Assembly (NCBI GenBank): GCA_002418185.1
Contig: DIDN01000033.1
Location: 1 to 12,764, forward strand
Direction of reading: 5' to 3'
DNA from: Deltaproteobacteria bacterium UBA5799
GTDB lineage: Bacteria; Desulfobacterota; GWC2-55-46
DNA: 12,764 bases
Positions 5,849-12,558 of the stretch are shown here, in pieces. The position numbers and the translations under genes were made by a program. Every line of letters starts with the position of its first letter. Position 1 is the stretch's first letter. The notes beneath the pieces are model-generated. The model was not told where the DNA came from, did no database searches, and saw only the letters and a list, made by a program, of their open reading frames with translations.

Positions 5849-6589
5849 ATGATGCCGGCCTTTATGCCAATGGACAATCTGCCTGAACGGGTCAAAACTC
5901 TCGCCATAATACCCTCTGCCGGAATGGGACGGAGGATGGGTTCCGGGAAGATGAAGAACTACCTCGACCTCCTCGGGAAACCAGTGCTTGCCCGCACGAT
6001 AGAGCCCTTCGAGGCCTCGGACATGGTCGACTCCATAATTGTCGTCGCGCCCCCGTCGGACGAGAAGTTCTGCAGGGAGCGGATAATAGAGGAGTACGGT
6101 TTCTGCAAGGTAGTCTGCGTGGCGGGCGGCGGCGCCGAGAGGCAGGACTCGGTCGAGAACGGCCTCAATGCCGCCGGAGAGGGCTTCGGGGCCGTTATCG
6201 TGCACGACGGTGCGCGGCCCCTCGTCACCCCTGATATAATCGAGAAGACCATAAGGGCCGCTATCGAGACCGGCGCGGCCATAGCCGCGGTGCCGGTTAA
6301 GGACACCGTTAAGGAGGCGGGCGACGGGTTCGTGAGGACGACCCTCAAGAGGGAGTCGCTCATAGCGGTTCAGACCCCGCAGGCCTTCAGGACCGGGGTC
6401 CTCAGGGAGGCGTTCAGGAAAGCCAGGGCAGACGGCTTTCTCGGAACGGACGAAAGCTCGCTCGTCGAGAGGACGGGCGCGAAGGTAAAGGTGGTCCTCG
6501 GCTCGTACGAGAACATAAAGATAACGACGCCCGGCGACCTCATGCTCGCCGAGTGCATACTGAGGCAGCGGGAAGGGACAAAAAGTTGA
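5849..6589 (+). CDS. ispD: 2-C-methyl-D-erythritol 4-phosphate cytidylyltransferase
   Basis: IspD joins CTP and 2-C-methyl-D-erythritol 4-phosphate to give CDP-methylerythritol, the third step of the MEP isoprenoid pathway, in the cytoplasm. The 246-residue product shows the nucleotide-binding loop IIPSAGMGRRMG (20-31), with R29 and K36 matching the catalytic R20 and K27 of the E. coli enzyme. Also present are AGGGAERQDSVENGL, VHDGARPLVTP, VPVKDTVK, QTPQAF, TDESSLVE and the C-terminal ENIKITTPGDL. Around the catalytic Lys it has KMKNYL where the usual form is PKQY. The start is uncertain: in-frame ATGs at 5849, 5852, 5864 and 5870 all lack a good Shine-Dalgarno site, and 5870 would give 239 residues. 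It overlaps ispF by 4 bases, so the two are translationally coupled. Confidence 0.96.
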   Translation: MMPAFMPMDNLPERVKTLAIIPSAGMGRRMGSGKMKNYLDLLGKPVLARTIEPFEASDMVDSIIVVAPPSDEKFCRERIIEEYGFCKVVCVAGGGAERQDSVENGLNAAGEGFGAVIVHDGARPLVTPDIIEKTIRAAIETGAAIAAVPVKDTVKEAGDGFVRTTLKRESLIAVQTPQAFRTGVLREAFRKARADGFLGTDESSLVERTGAKVKVVLGSYENIKITTPGDLMLAECILRQREGTKS

Positions 6590-7065
6590 GGATAGGCTTC
6601 GGATACGACGTACACAGGCTCGTCACGGGCAGGAGGCTCGTGCTCGGTGGCGTGGAGGTGCCCTTTGACAGGGGCCTTGAAGGCCACTCCGACGCGGACG
6701 TCCTCCTGCACGCCGTGATAGACGCGCTCATCGGGGCAGCGGGCCTGGGCGACATCGGAAAGCACTTCCCCGCTTCAGACCCTGCGTGGAAGGACGCACG
6801 GAGCCTCGACCTGCTGGCCAGGGCGGCCTCCCTCATAAGGGAAGCGGGCTATGCGGTCGGGAACATCGATTCGACTATCGTCTGTGAGAATCCGAAGCTC
6901 CTCGGCCACATACCCGGCATGGTCGCGAACATCTCGCGTGTGCTCGGCTGCGGCGAAAAGAGGGTTAACGTGAAGGCCAAGACCGAGGAGGGGCTCGGCT
7001 TTACGGGGAGCGGAGAGGGCATAAGCGCCTATGCCGTGGCCCTTCTCGAAGGGGGCCGCGGGTAA
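6586..7065 (+). CDS. ispF: 2-C-methyl-D-erythritol 2,4-cyclodiphosphate synthase
   Basis: IspF cyclises CDP-methylerythritol 2-phosphate to methylerythritol cyclodiphosphate with loss of CMP; it works as a trimer with a divalent metal. I chose TTG at 6586, overlapping the ispD stop, over the in-frame GTG at 6553. AAGGGA (6573-6578) lies 7 bases upstream, the 159-residue length fits the family, and the metal ligands then fall at D8, H10 and H42, the same numbers as in E. coli. Other signatures: GYDVHR, LEGHSDADVLLHA, GDIGKHFP, and TEEGLGFTGSGEGI near the C-terminus. The IspE step that lies between IspD and IspF in the pathway is not encoded in this window. The stop codon overlaps the gltX start by one base. 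Confidence 0.96.
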   Translation: MRIGFGYDVHRLVTGRRLVLGGVEVPFDRGLEGHSDADVLLHAVIDALIGAAGLGDIGKHFPASDPAWKDARSLDLLARAASLIREAGYAVGNIDSTIVCENPKLLGHIPGMVANISRVLGCGEKRVNVKAKTEEGLGFTGSGEGISAYAVALLEGGRG

Positions 7066-8441
7066 TGGTAAGGACCCGCTTCGCGCCGAGCCCGACTGGC
7101 GCGCTCCACCCGGGGAACGCCAGGACCGCGCTATTCAACTGGCTATTCGCGCGGCATCACAGGGGGAGCTTCATCCTCCGGATAGAGGACACAGACGCAA
7201 AGAGGTCCACTTACGAGGCCGAGGCAGGCATATACGAGGACTTGAAGTGGCTCGGGCTCGTATGGGGCGAAGGGCCTGACACGGGCGGGCCGTTCGGCCC
7301 GTACAGGCAGTCCGAGCGCATTTCGGTTTACAGGGAAGAGGCCGGAAGGCTTGTGAACGAGGGCAAGGCGTACAGGTGCTATTGCTCCATCGAGAGGCTT
7401 GAAACGCTACGCGCTGAACAGGCCGCAAAGGGGCTCCCCTCGCGCTACGATGGAAAATGCCGGGAGCTCGGCCCCGGGGATGCGCCCGTGGGCGCGCCAT
7501 CGGTCGTGCGCTTCAAGGTGCCTGCAAGGGAAGTCATGCTGATGGACGCGGCACACGGGCTCTTGAGCTTCGATTCGCGTGCAATAGGCGACTTCGTGAT
7601 AATGGGGTCTGACGGCGTTGCTGCATACAACTTCGCGGCAGTGGTGGACGATTCCTTGATGGACATTTCCCACGTGATAAGGGGCGACGACCACCTCTCG
7701 AACACCCCGAGGCAGCTCCTCATTTTCGAGGCCCTCGGGAGAAAATCCCCCATATACTGCCACGTGCCGCTCGTCCTCGGGCCGGACAGGGCCCCTTTGA
7801 GCAAGCGCCACGGCGACTTCTCCCTTAAGGCCCTACGTGAGGAAGGGTTTCTCCCCGAAGCCGTCACAAACGCTCTCGCGAGGCTCGGCTGGAACCCCGG
7901 CGAGGGGCTGCTCGGCCTCGAAGAGCTGGCCGGGAGGTTTTCGCTTGAGCGGCTCTCGAAATCCGGCTCGGCATTCGATATCGCGAGGCTCAAGTCCTAC
8001 GGCAAGGAGGCGATGAACGGGAAGGGCGGGGAGGAGCTTGCCGGGCTCGTCGGCGTAGAGGGCGTTGACGCAAACAGGCTCGCCGCGCTCTCCGACGCGC
8101 TCAAGAAAAACGCATCGACCCTTAACGAGCTGCGCTCGCTTATGCGCCCCTTCCTCTCGGAGCCAGCTCCGGGAGAAGCAGAGGAGAAGGAGATAAGGGA
8201 GGAGCGGAGCCTCAAGGTCATAAAGGCGTTCAGGGAAGAGCTGGACAATATGGCGGCGCCGGAAGATTATGAAACATTGATAGAGCGGGTCAAGACAGCG
8301 ACCGGCGAAAAAGGGAGGCGTCTCCTCATGCCGGCGCGGCTCGCCCTAACCGGCGAGCGCGAAGGCATAGAGCTCCCCGGCGTCTTGAGGCTCCTCGGAA
8401 AAATGGAAGCGATAAGGAGGCTTGAAAAATGGCTTCGATAA
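7065..8441 (+). CDS. gltX: Glutamyl-tRNA synthetase
   Basis: A class I aminoacyl-tRNA synthetase that attaches glutamate to tRNA. At 458 residues it is a typical length. The Rossmann catalytic domain begins RFAPSPTGALHPGNAR, so the 'HIGH' element reads HPGN (15-18); the glutamate-pocket motif LRIEDTD is at 38-44. The 'KMSKS' element is PLSKRHG (244-250), the GluRS form with Pro for the first Lys. The zinc-type insertion CYC...YDGKC keeps C105, C107 and C132, but the fourth ligand (His in E. coli) is Glu134 or nothing. The anticodon-binding helical domain fills about 320-458. ATG at 7065 has AAGGGGG (7049-7055) 9 bases upstream and overlaps the ispF stop by one base. Whether it also charges tRNA-Gln cannot be told without knowing if the genome has gatCAB or glnS. 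Confidence 0.96.
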   Translation: MVRTRFAPSPTGALHPGNARTALFNWLFARHHRGSFILRIEDTDAKRSTYEAEAGIYEDLKWLGLVWGEGPDTGGPFGPYRQSERISVYREEAGRLVNEGKAYRCYCSIERLETLRAEQAAKGLPSRYDGKCRELGPGDAPVGAPSVVRFKVPAREVMLMDAAHGLLSFDSRAIGDFVIMGSDGVAAYNFAAVVDDSLMDISHVIRGDDHLSNTPRQLLIFEALGRKSPIYCHVPLVLGPDRAPLSKRHGDFSLKALREEGFLPEAVTNALARLGWNPGEGLLGLEELAGRFSLERLSKSGSAFDIARLKSYGKEAMNGKGGEELAGLVGVEGVDANRLAALSDALKKNASTLNELRSLMRPFLSEPAPGEAEEKEIREERSLKVIKAFREELDNMAAPEDYETLIERVKTATGEKGRRLLMPARLALTGEREGIELPGVLRLLGKMEAIRRLEKWLR

Positions 8442-9880
8442 AGGTCTTCAACTCCCTCACTGGAGAGAGGGAGGAGTTCCAGCCGAATGAGCCCGGCAAG
8501 GTGAGCATGTACGTATGCGGTCCGACCGTCTACGACCTGAGCCACATCGGGCACGCAAGGAGCGCGGTCTCCTTCGACGTCATACAGAAGTACCTCCGGT
8601 ACAGGGGATACGAGGTCAAATACGCCCGGAACTACACCGACGTGGACGATAAGATCATAAAGAGGTCCGCGGAAGAGGGCATCACGGCTGAAGAGGTCGC
8701 GGAGAAGTACATAAAGGCCTTTGACGAGGACATGGCCGCCCTGGGTGTCGGCCTCCCGGACCTCCGGCCCAGGGCCACCGAGAGCATCGGGAAGATAATC
8801 GAGGTGACCGACACACTCGTTAAGAAGGGCTTCGCCTACGAGACTGGGGGGGACGTCTACTACTCGGTCCGCAAAAAGGCCGACTACGGCAAGCTCTCCG
8901 GAAAGAACATAGACGAGCTCGAAAGCGGCGCCAGGGTCGGGGTGGACGAAAGGAAAAAGGACCCGCTGGACTTCGCGCTCTGGAAGGCGAGCAAGCCAGG
9001 CGAGCCCTCATGGGAGAGCCCCTGGGGCAAGGGCCGCCCGGGCTGGCACATCGAGTGCAGCGCAATGGTGCTCGAATGGCTCGGAGACACCATAGACATA
9101 CACGGCGGCGGCAAGGACCTTATCTTCCCTCATCATGAAAACGAGATAGCCCAGAGCGAGTCCGCCACCGGCAAGTCGCCTTACGCCAGGTACTGGCTCC
9201 ACAACGGGTTCGTGAACATCGAAAAAGAGAAGATGAGCAAGTCGCTCGGCAATATCCTGAACATCAGGGACGCGCTCAGGGACCACACCGCCGAGGCCGT
9301 AAGGCTTTTTCTCCTCTCCAGCCACTACCGTTCGCCCATAGACTACACAGCCGAGTCGCTCCGGGAGGCAGAGAGCGCGGTAGAGCGGTTCTACAAGACC
9401 CTCCAGCGGGCGTCGTCCGAGTACCCGACCATACTACTGGCCGAGCCTTGCGTAAGCTGCGTTGAGGACAGGCTCCACGACGCCTTCAGGCCCATGGACG
9501 ACGACTTCAACACCGCCGAGGTCATCGGCAACCTCTTCAAGGAAATCACCCGGATGAACAAGGCAATGGACGAGGCGCGGAGCAAAGGCGTGAAAAAAGG
9601 CGTGTGGGAGGAGCTATCGAACTCGCTCGCGGTAATACGCGAGGCGGCGAAGTTCCTGGGCGTCTTCAACCGCACGCCTGAGGAGTATTACAAGGACAAA
9701 AACTCGCGCGTGCGGCTTGAGCTTTCAGAGGAAGAGATCGAAAGGCTCATAGCCGAACGGAACGAGGCGCGGAAAAACAAGGACTTCGCCAGGGCCGACG
9801 CCGTGAGGAAGGAACTTTTGGACAAGGGAATCGTGCTTGAAGACACGCCAAAGGGGACGACGTGGAGCGTGAAGGGGTGA
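8429..9880 (+). CDS. cysS: Cysteinyl-tRNA synthetase
   Basis: A class Ia aminoacyl-tRNA synthetase that attaches cysteine to tRNA-Cys, acting as a monomer in the cytoplasm. The 483 residues fit the family. The zinc site that reads the cysteine thiol is complete: C30, C210, H235 and E239. The HIGH motif is H39-I40-G41-H42 (LSHIGHAR), and KMSKS is exact at 268-272. MYVCGPTVYD, GWHIECSAM and DLIFPHHENEIAQSE are the expected signatures. The C-terminal helical anticodon region runs from about 310 to 483 and contains RNEARKNKDFARAD. The ATG at 8429 lies inside the end of gltX (13-base overlap), with AAGGAGG (8414-8420) 8 bases before it. It is the last gene of the cluster; palindromic repeats follow its stop codon. 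Confidence 0.98.
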   Translation: MASIKVFNSLTGEREEFQPNEPGKVSMYVCGPTVYDLSHIGHARSAVSFDVIQKYLRYRGYEVKYARNYTDVDDKIIKRSAEEGITAEEVAEKYIKAFDEDMAALGVGLPDLRPRATESIGKIIEVTDTLVKKGFAYETGGDVYYSVRKKADYGKLSGKNIDELESGARVGVDERKKDPLDFALWKASKPGEPSWESPWGKGRPGWHIECSAMVLEWLGDTIDIHGGGKDLIFPHHENEIAQSESATGKSPYARYWLHNGFVNIEKEKMSKSLGNILNIRDALRDHTAEAVRLFLLSSHYRSPIDYTAESLREAESAVERFYKTLQRASSEYPTILLAEPCVSCVEDRLHDAFRPMDDDFNTAEVIGNLFKEITRMNKAMDEARSKGVKKGVWEELSNSLAVIREAAKFLGVFNRTPEEYYKDKNSRVRLELSEEEIERLIAERNEARKNKDFARADAVRKELLDKGIVLEDTPKGTTWSVKG

Positions 9881-9901
9881 GGCTGGGAAAACAAAATTTC
9901 T

Positions 9902-9923
9902 GGTGCGCAGAGCGCACCCTACC
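9902..9923. repeat. REP-like palindromic repeat, copy 1
   Basis: GGTGCGC-AGA-GCGCACC forms a perfect 7-bp stem (9902-9918), followed by the tail CTACC shared with copy 2. It lies 22 bases after the cysS stop, between converging genes. Confidence 0.7.
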
Positions 9924-9964
9924 TACTGCTTCGCGACCCAGCCTGCAAGAAACCTCAAATTGAT

Positions 9965-9986
9965 GGTGCGCGGAGCGCACCCTACC
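9965..9986. repeat. REP-like palindromic repeat, copy 2
   Basis: GGTGCGC-GGA-GCGCACC (9965-9981) followed by CTACC, differing from copy 1 by one base in the loop. The two copies are 63 bases apart in the same orientation. It lies 5 bases beyond the stop of the PilZ gene at 9991. Confidence 0.7.
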
Positions 9987-9990
9987 ACTT

Positions 9991-10320
9991 TCAGTGCCGC
10001 GCCTTCCTCTTGTGGTAGTGCTCTGTGAGCCCCTCGTCCGCGCGCGAGAACTCGACTCCCATCCCGCATTTGGTTATGTGCAACAAGCCATGCGGGACCT
10101 TCTTTGCCCAGGCCACCACGCCCTCGGCCATGTAGTCAACATCGTCTATGGTAATCTTGAGATATAGCTTCGTCCCAACGCCGAAAACCTGGTTGGTCTT
10201 TATGCAGATGCCTGTCTCCGACAGGTCGGTGATGAATGCGAACTGCTCCGGCGGATTGGTCAACCCGTAACGGACGCTTGCGCGCATCTTTACCCTGGGG
10301 CTTTTTCTTTTGTCGACCAT
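9991..10320 (-). CDS. PilZ-domain protein with intact c-di-GMP motif
   Basis: A 109-residue single-domain PilZ protein, the type that senses the second messenger cyclic di-GMP and passes the signal to a partner. Both ligand motifs are present: RxxxR at R5-R9 (RKSPR) and DxSxxG at D32-S34-G37 (DLSETG). The following beta-barrel strands (VGTKLYLKI, YMAEGVVAWAKK, CGMGVEF) are typical. There is no signal peptide or membrane helix. The ATG at 10320 has only a weak AAGAAG-type ribosome site. It is the last gene on the minus strand after a second PilZ gene, with 188 bases between them that hold two palindromic repeats; TATAAG at about 10364-10369 (minus strand) could be part of a separate promoter, but there is no good -35. 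The target process is not visible. Confidence 0.9.
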   Translation of the reverse strand: MVDKRKSPRVKMRASVRYGLTNPPEQFAFITDLSETGICIKTNQVFGVGTKLYLKITIDDVDYMAEGVVAWAKKVPHGLLHITKCGMGVEFSRADEGLTEHYHKRKARH

Positions 10321-10405
10321 CGGCTTCTTTTTTGTTCGTCGATTTCTTGCGGTTTATGCGTCTTATACATGAGGGTTAAAATGGTCGGACCGTATTCTCG
10401 GTGGG

Positions 10406-10421
10406 GGTGCGCACGCGCACC
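10406..10421. repeat. REP-like palindromic repeat, copy 3
   Basis: GGTGCGC-AC-GCGCACC, a perfect 7-bp stem with a 2-base spacer and no CCTACC tail. It lies between the two PilZ genes. Confidence 0.6.
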
Positions 10422-10462
10422 AAATCTCATTTCATAATTTTGCATCCGGAATCAGATTGAAT

Positions 10463-10480
10463 GGCGCGCACAGCGCACCC
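10463..10480. repeat. REP-like palindromic repeat, copy 4 (degenerate)
   Basis: GGCGCGC-ACA-GCGCACC has one mismatch in the stem and keeps the CCCT start of the tail (CCCTGTC). It lies 29 bases beyond the stop codon of the upstream PilZ gene. Confidence 0.5.
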
Positions 10481-10508
10481 TGTCATTTTTCATTTATATT
10501 TATTTTTT

Positions 10509-10880
10509 CTATTGCCTCTTCAGCCATTCCTCTATCGCGTCCTTGCTCGCATCGTCGAGGTCCAGGAACTTTATGCCCATGCCAGGCTCCTGCTTTACGA
10601 GGGAATCGTACTCCCTCGACCAGGCGACAACGCACCTGCACTTTATCTCTTTTTCGCGGTCCCCGAGCCTGAAGGATATGTCGAACTCCTCTCCTGCCTT
10701 CTTCGGGTTCACGGAGGCTATGAACATGCCTCCCCTGCCTACGGTCTTGGCGTACCCGAAGAACACCCCGGCCTGGTCCTCGCCCCTGACCTTGAGGACA
10801 AGGAGCTGCTTTCGGAGGTTCTTCCTCCTGTCGGACCTCAAAAGTACGTAATCGTCTTCCTGGTTTTTACCATTTCCCAT
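10509..10880 (-). CDS. Divergent PilZ-domain protein with altered c-di-GMP motif
   Basis: A 123-residue protein with the PilZ beta-barrel pattern: RRKNLRKQLLVLKV near the N-terminus, GGMFIAS, EEFDISFRLG, IKCRCVVAWSRE, then GMGIKFLDLDDASKDAIEEWLK at the C-terminus. The arginine motif is kept (R19xxxR23). In the second motif the segment T46-V-G-R-G-G51 stands where D/NxSxxG is normal, so both the Asp and the Ser that contact the ligand are missing. It may bind cyclic di-GMP weakly or not at all, or act as a protein-binding PilZ. The ATG at 10880 lies within the last codons of the nitroreductase gene (14-base overlap), with GGAG about 10 bases upstream, so the two are translationally coupled. 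No membrane segment is seen. Confidence 0.85.
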   Translation of the reverse strand: MGNGKNQEDDYVLLRSDRRKNLRKQLLVLKVRGEDQAGVFFGYAKTVGRGGMFIASVNPKKAGEEFDISFRLGDREKEIKCRCVVAWSREYDSLVKQEPGMGIKFLDLDDASKDAIEEWLKRQ

Positions 10881-11403
10881 GATGAATTATCTCCGAAATG
10901 GGTTTCCTGGTCTTGGCCTCTCTCTTTAGCTCCTCTTCAGGGTACCCGATTGGTATGACCGCGACCACCTCTATCTTTTCGGGTATTCCGAGCCTCGCCT
11001 TTACCGCTTCGGCGTCGATGGCGGCCACCCAGCAGGTGCCGAGCCCCTCTGCAGTCGCCGCGCCTATCATTTCGGTTATCGCTATGGTCACGTCAACCCA
11101 CGCGTAGTTGACATTGTCGCTCTTCCTTACCCATGCCTGGGAGGGGTCCGCGCACGCGACTACCAGGAGCGGCGCGCTCTTGAAGCCCTCTTTGGTGAAG
11201 AGGTCCCTTATCCGCCCCCTCGCCTCCTCGTCTGAAAGGATTATGAAGTGCCACGGCTGCCGGTTCGCGGCGCTCTGCGCCCTCCCGAGGGATATGACGA
11301 GCCTCTCGATCTTCTCCGGCTCCACGGGCCTGTCCGCGAATTGCCGTATGCTCTTTCTCCTCTCGTAAAGGTCGTAAAAGATCCTGAGCCTCTCGTCCAC
11401 CAT
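10867..11403 (-). CDS. Nitroreductase-family flavoprotein
   Basis: A 178-residue member of the nitroreductase family, whose members bind FMN and use NAD(P)H to reduce nitro compounds, quinones, flavins or other electrophiles. Visible signatures: an N-terminal FMN-phosphate motif with RRKSIRQF (15-22), SAANRQPWHFII (44-55), the helix with GLGTCWVAAID (120-130), and the strand EVVAVIPIGYPEE (145-157) typical of the family. The ending RKPISEIIHHGKW is also characteristic. It is short for a full NfsB-type enzyme and belongs among the compact members; the true substrate cannot be read from sequence. The ATG at 11403 has GGAGGGGG (11405-11412 on the complement) just upstream and is 10 bases from the ftsY stop. 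It overlaps the following PilZ gene by 14 bases, so the three are very probably one operon. Confidence 0.9.
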   Translation of the reverse strand: MVDERLRIFYDLYERRKSIRQFADRPVEPEKIERLVISLGRAQSAANRQPWHFIILSDEEARGRIRDLFTKEGFKSAPLLVVACADPSQAWVRKSDNVNYAWVDVTIAITEMIGAATAEGLGTCWVAAIDAEAVKARLGIPEKIEVVAVIPIGYPEEELKREAKTRKPISEIIHHGKW

Positions 11404-11413
11404 TCCCCCTCCG

Positions 11414-12349
11414 CTATATGAGCGCTTCCGCGAACTCCCTGGCGTCGAACTCCTTCAGGTCCTCGACCTTCTCTCCCACTCCCACGAACCGCACCGGGAT
11501 CCCGAGCTCCCTTGCGATGGCGATTATGATGCCTCCCTTTGCCGTGCCGTCGAGCTTCGTAAGGGCGATGCCGGTCACTCCCACCGCCTCGTTAAAGAGC
11601 CTGGCCTGGCTGAGGGCGTTCTGCCCGGTGGAGGCGTCGAGCACCAGGAGGTTTTCATGCGGCGCGCCGGGGAGTTCCCTTCCCGCGACCCGCTGCACTT
11701 TCTTGAGCTCCTCCATGAGGTTCGCCTTGGTATGGAGCCTTCCGGCGGTATCGAGGAGCACCACGTCCGCACGCCTCGCGGTCGCCGCCTTCATGGCGTC
11801 GAAGACGACAGCCCCGGGGTCTCCGCCCTGGGCCTGCCGTATGACAGGGCAGCCTGTACGCTTCCCCCACCCCTCGAGCTGCTCGATTGCGGCGGCCCTG
11901 AAGGTGTCCCCTGCCGCCAGGACCACCGACCTGCCTTCGGAGGAAAGCCGGGATGCGAGCTTCCCGATGGTCGTGGTCTTCCCCACCCCGTTCACCCCGA
12001 GTACCATTATCACGAACGGGCTCGATGTTATTTCAAGAGGCCTCTCGACCTTCTTCAGCATCTCGTAGACCGAGTCACGGAGGTGCTGCCTTAGCTTCTC
12101 CTCGTCCCTGCCGGCGAGGACCTCGCGGAGCTTGTCGACTATTTCGGTCGAGGCCGTAACACCCACGTCCGAGAGGATGAGGGACTCCTCGAGAGATTCG
12201 AGGATGTCTTCCCTTGATTTACCCGTAAAGGCGGCCTCGACCCCGCCCATTATCGCATTATGGGTCCGGGCGAGCCCGGCCTTAAGACCCTCGAAGCCGG
12301 CCTTGAGCTTTTTAAACATCCTGTCTTCTTTACCTTTCGATTCGTTCAT
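11414..12349 (-). CDS. ftsY: Signal recognition particle receptor FtsY
   Basis: FtsY is the membrane-associated SRP receptor. It forms a GTP-dependent complex with Ffh and delivers nascent membrane proteins to the translocon. The 311-residue product is an NG-type FtsY without the long acidic A domain of E. coli. The N domain covers about 20-105. GTPase motifs: P-loop GVNGVGKTT (118-126), DTFRAAAIEQL (148-158), DTAGR (200-204) and TKLDGTAKGG (264-273). The C-terminal GVGEKVEDLKEFD is typical. The N-terminal helix MFKKLKAGFEGLKAGL (from M11) is amphipathic and probably touches the lipid. The start is uncertain: ATG at 12349 has only a weak A-rich site, and ATG at 12319 (M11) gives a 301-residue protein beginning as many FtsY proteins do. 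It is the first gene of the minus-strand operon. Confidence 0.96.
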   Translation of the reverse strand: MNESKGKEDRMFKKLKAGFEGLKAGLARTHNAIMGGVEAAFTGKSREDILESLEESLILSDVGVTASTEIVDKLREVLAGRDEEKLRQHLRDSVYEMLKKVERPLEITSSPFVIMVLGVNGVGKTTTIGKLASRLSSEGRSVVLAAGDTFRAAAIEQLEGWGKRTGCPVIRQAQGGDPGAVVFDAMKAATARRADVVLLDTAGRLHTKANLMEELKKVQRVAGRELPGAPHENLLVLDASTGQNALSQARLFNEAVGVTGIALTKLDGTAKGGIIIAIARELGIPVRFVGVGEKVEDLKEFDAREFAEALI

Positions 12350-12421
12350 TTTCTTTTAGCACAAAAAACTTATCATTTGAAGTCTTTTAAGGCCCGGCGC
12401 CTGGGCGCTCCCCACTGGATG

Positions 12422-12447
12422 ATTATAACCCAAGCGGTTTCCGCTTG
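12422..12447 (-). promoter_or_regulatory. TATAAT with a 17-base palindrome in the promoter of ftsY
   Basis: On the minus strand a perfect TATAAT (12427-12422) lies 65-75 bases upstream of ftsY. Just upstream of it is CAAGCGG-AAA-CCGCTTG (12447-12431), a perfect 7-bp inverted repeat filling the usual -35/-10 spacer. No good -35 exists at 16-20 bases (AATCAA at 17). This is the arrangement expected of a regulator-dependent promoter or a repressor operator, though no regulator is named here. Confidence 0.5.
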
Positions 12448-12475
12448 ATTGGGCCGCCCGGAAATGATAAATAAT
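12445..12475 (+). promoter_or_regulatory. Weak candidate plus-strand promoter for the last gene
   Basis: TTGATT (12445-12450) and AATAAT (12470-12475) with a 19-base spacer. It shares the palindrome with the ftsY promoter, so one protein could act on both divergent genes. The long spacer makes this uncertain. Confidence 0.3.
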
Positions 12476-12558
12476 GTATTTAACAGGAAGTTACCCCATC
12501 CCGAGCCTCACCATTCCTCAAAGCCAAGGGCCTCACCTCGAAACGCATCCGAGTCTAG

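Noticed and set aside
6553..6585. Upstream GTG start for ispF giving 11 extra residues.
   Set aside because: No Shine-Dalgarno site, deep overlap with ispD, and the TTG at 6586 gives family-standard length and ligand numbering.
9905..9990. Intrinsic terminator between cysS and the PilZ gene.
   Set aside because: The hairpins there are the repeat palindromes and neither is followed by a T-tract on either strand.
9902..10480. CRISPR array suggested by repeated GGTGCGC...GCGCACC units.
   Set aside because: Units are only about 16-22 bases, spacing is irregular (about 60 to over 400 bases), a gene lies between them and no cas gene is present.
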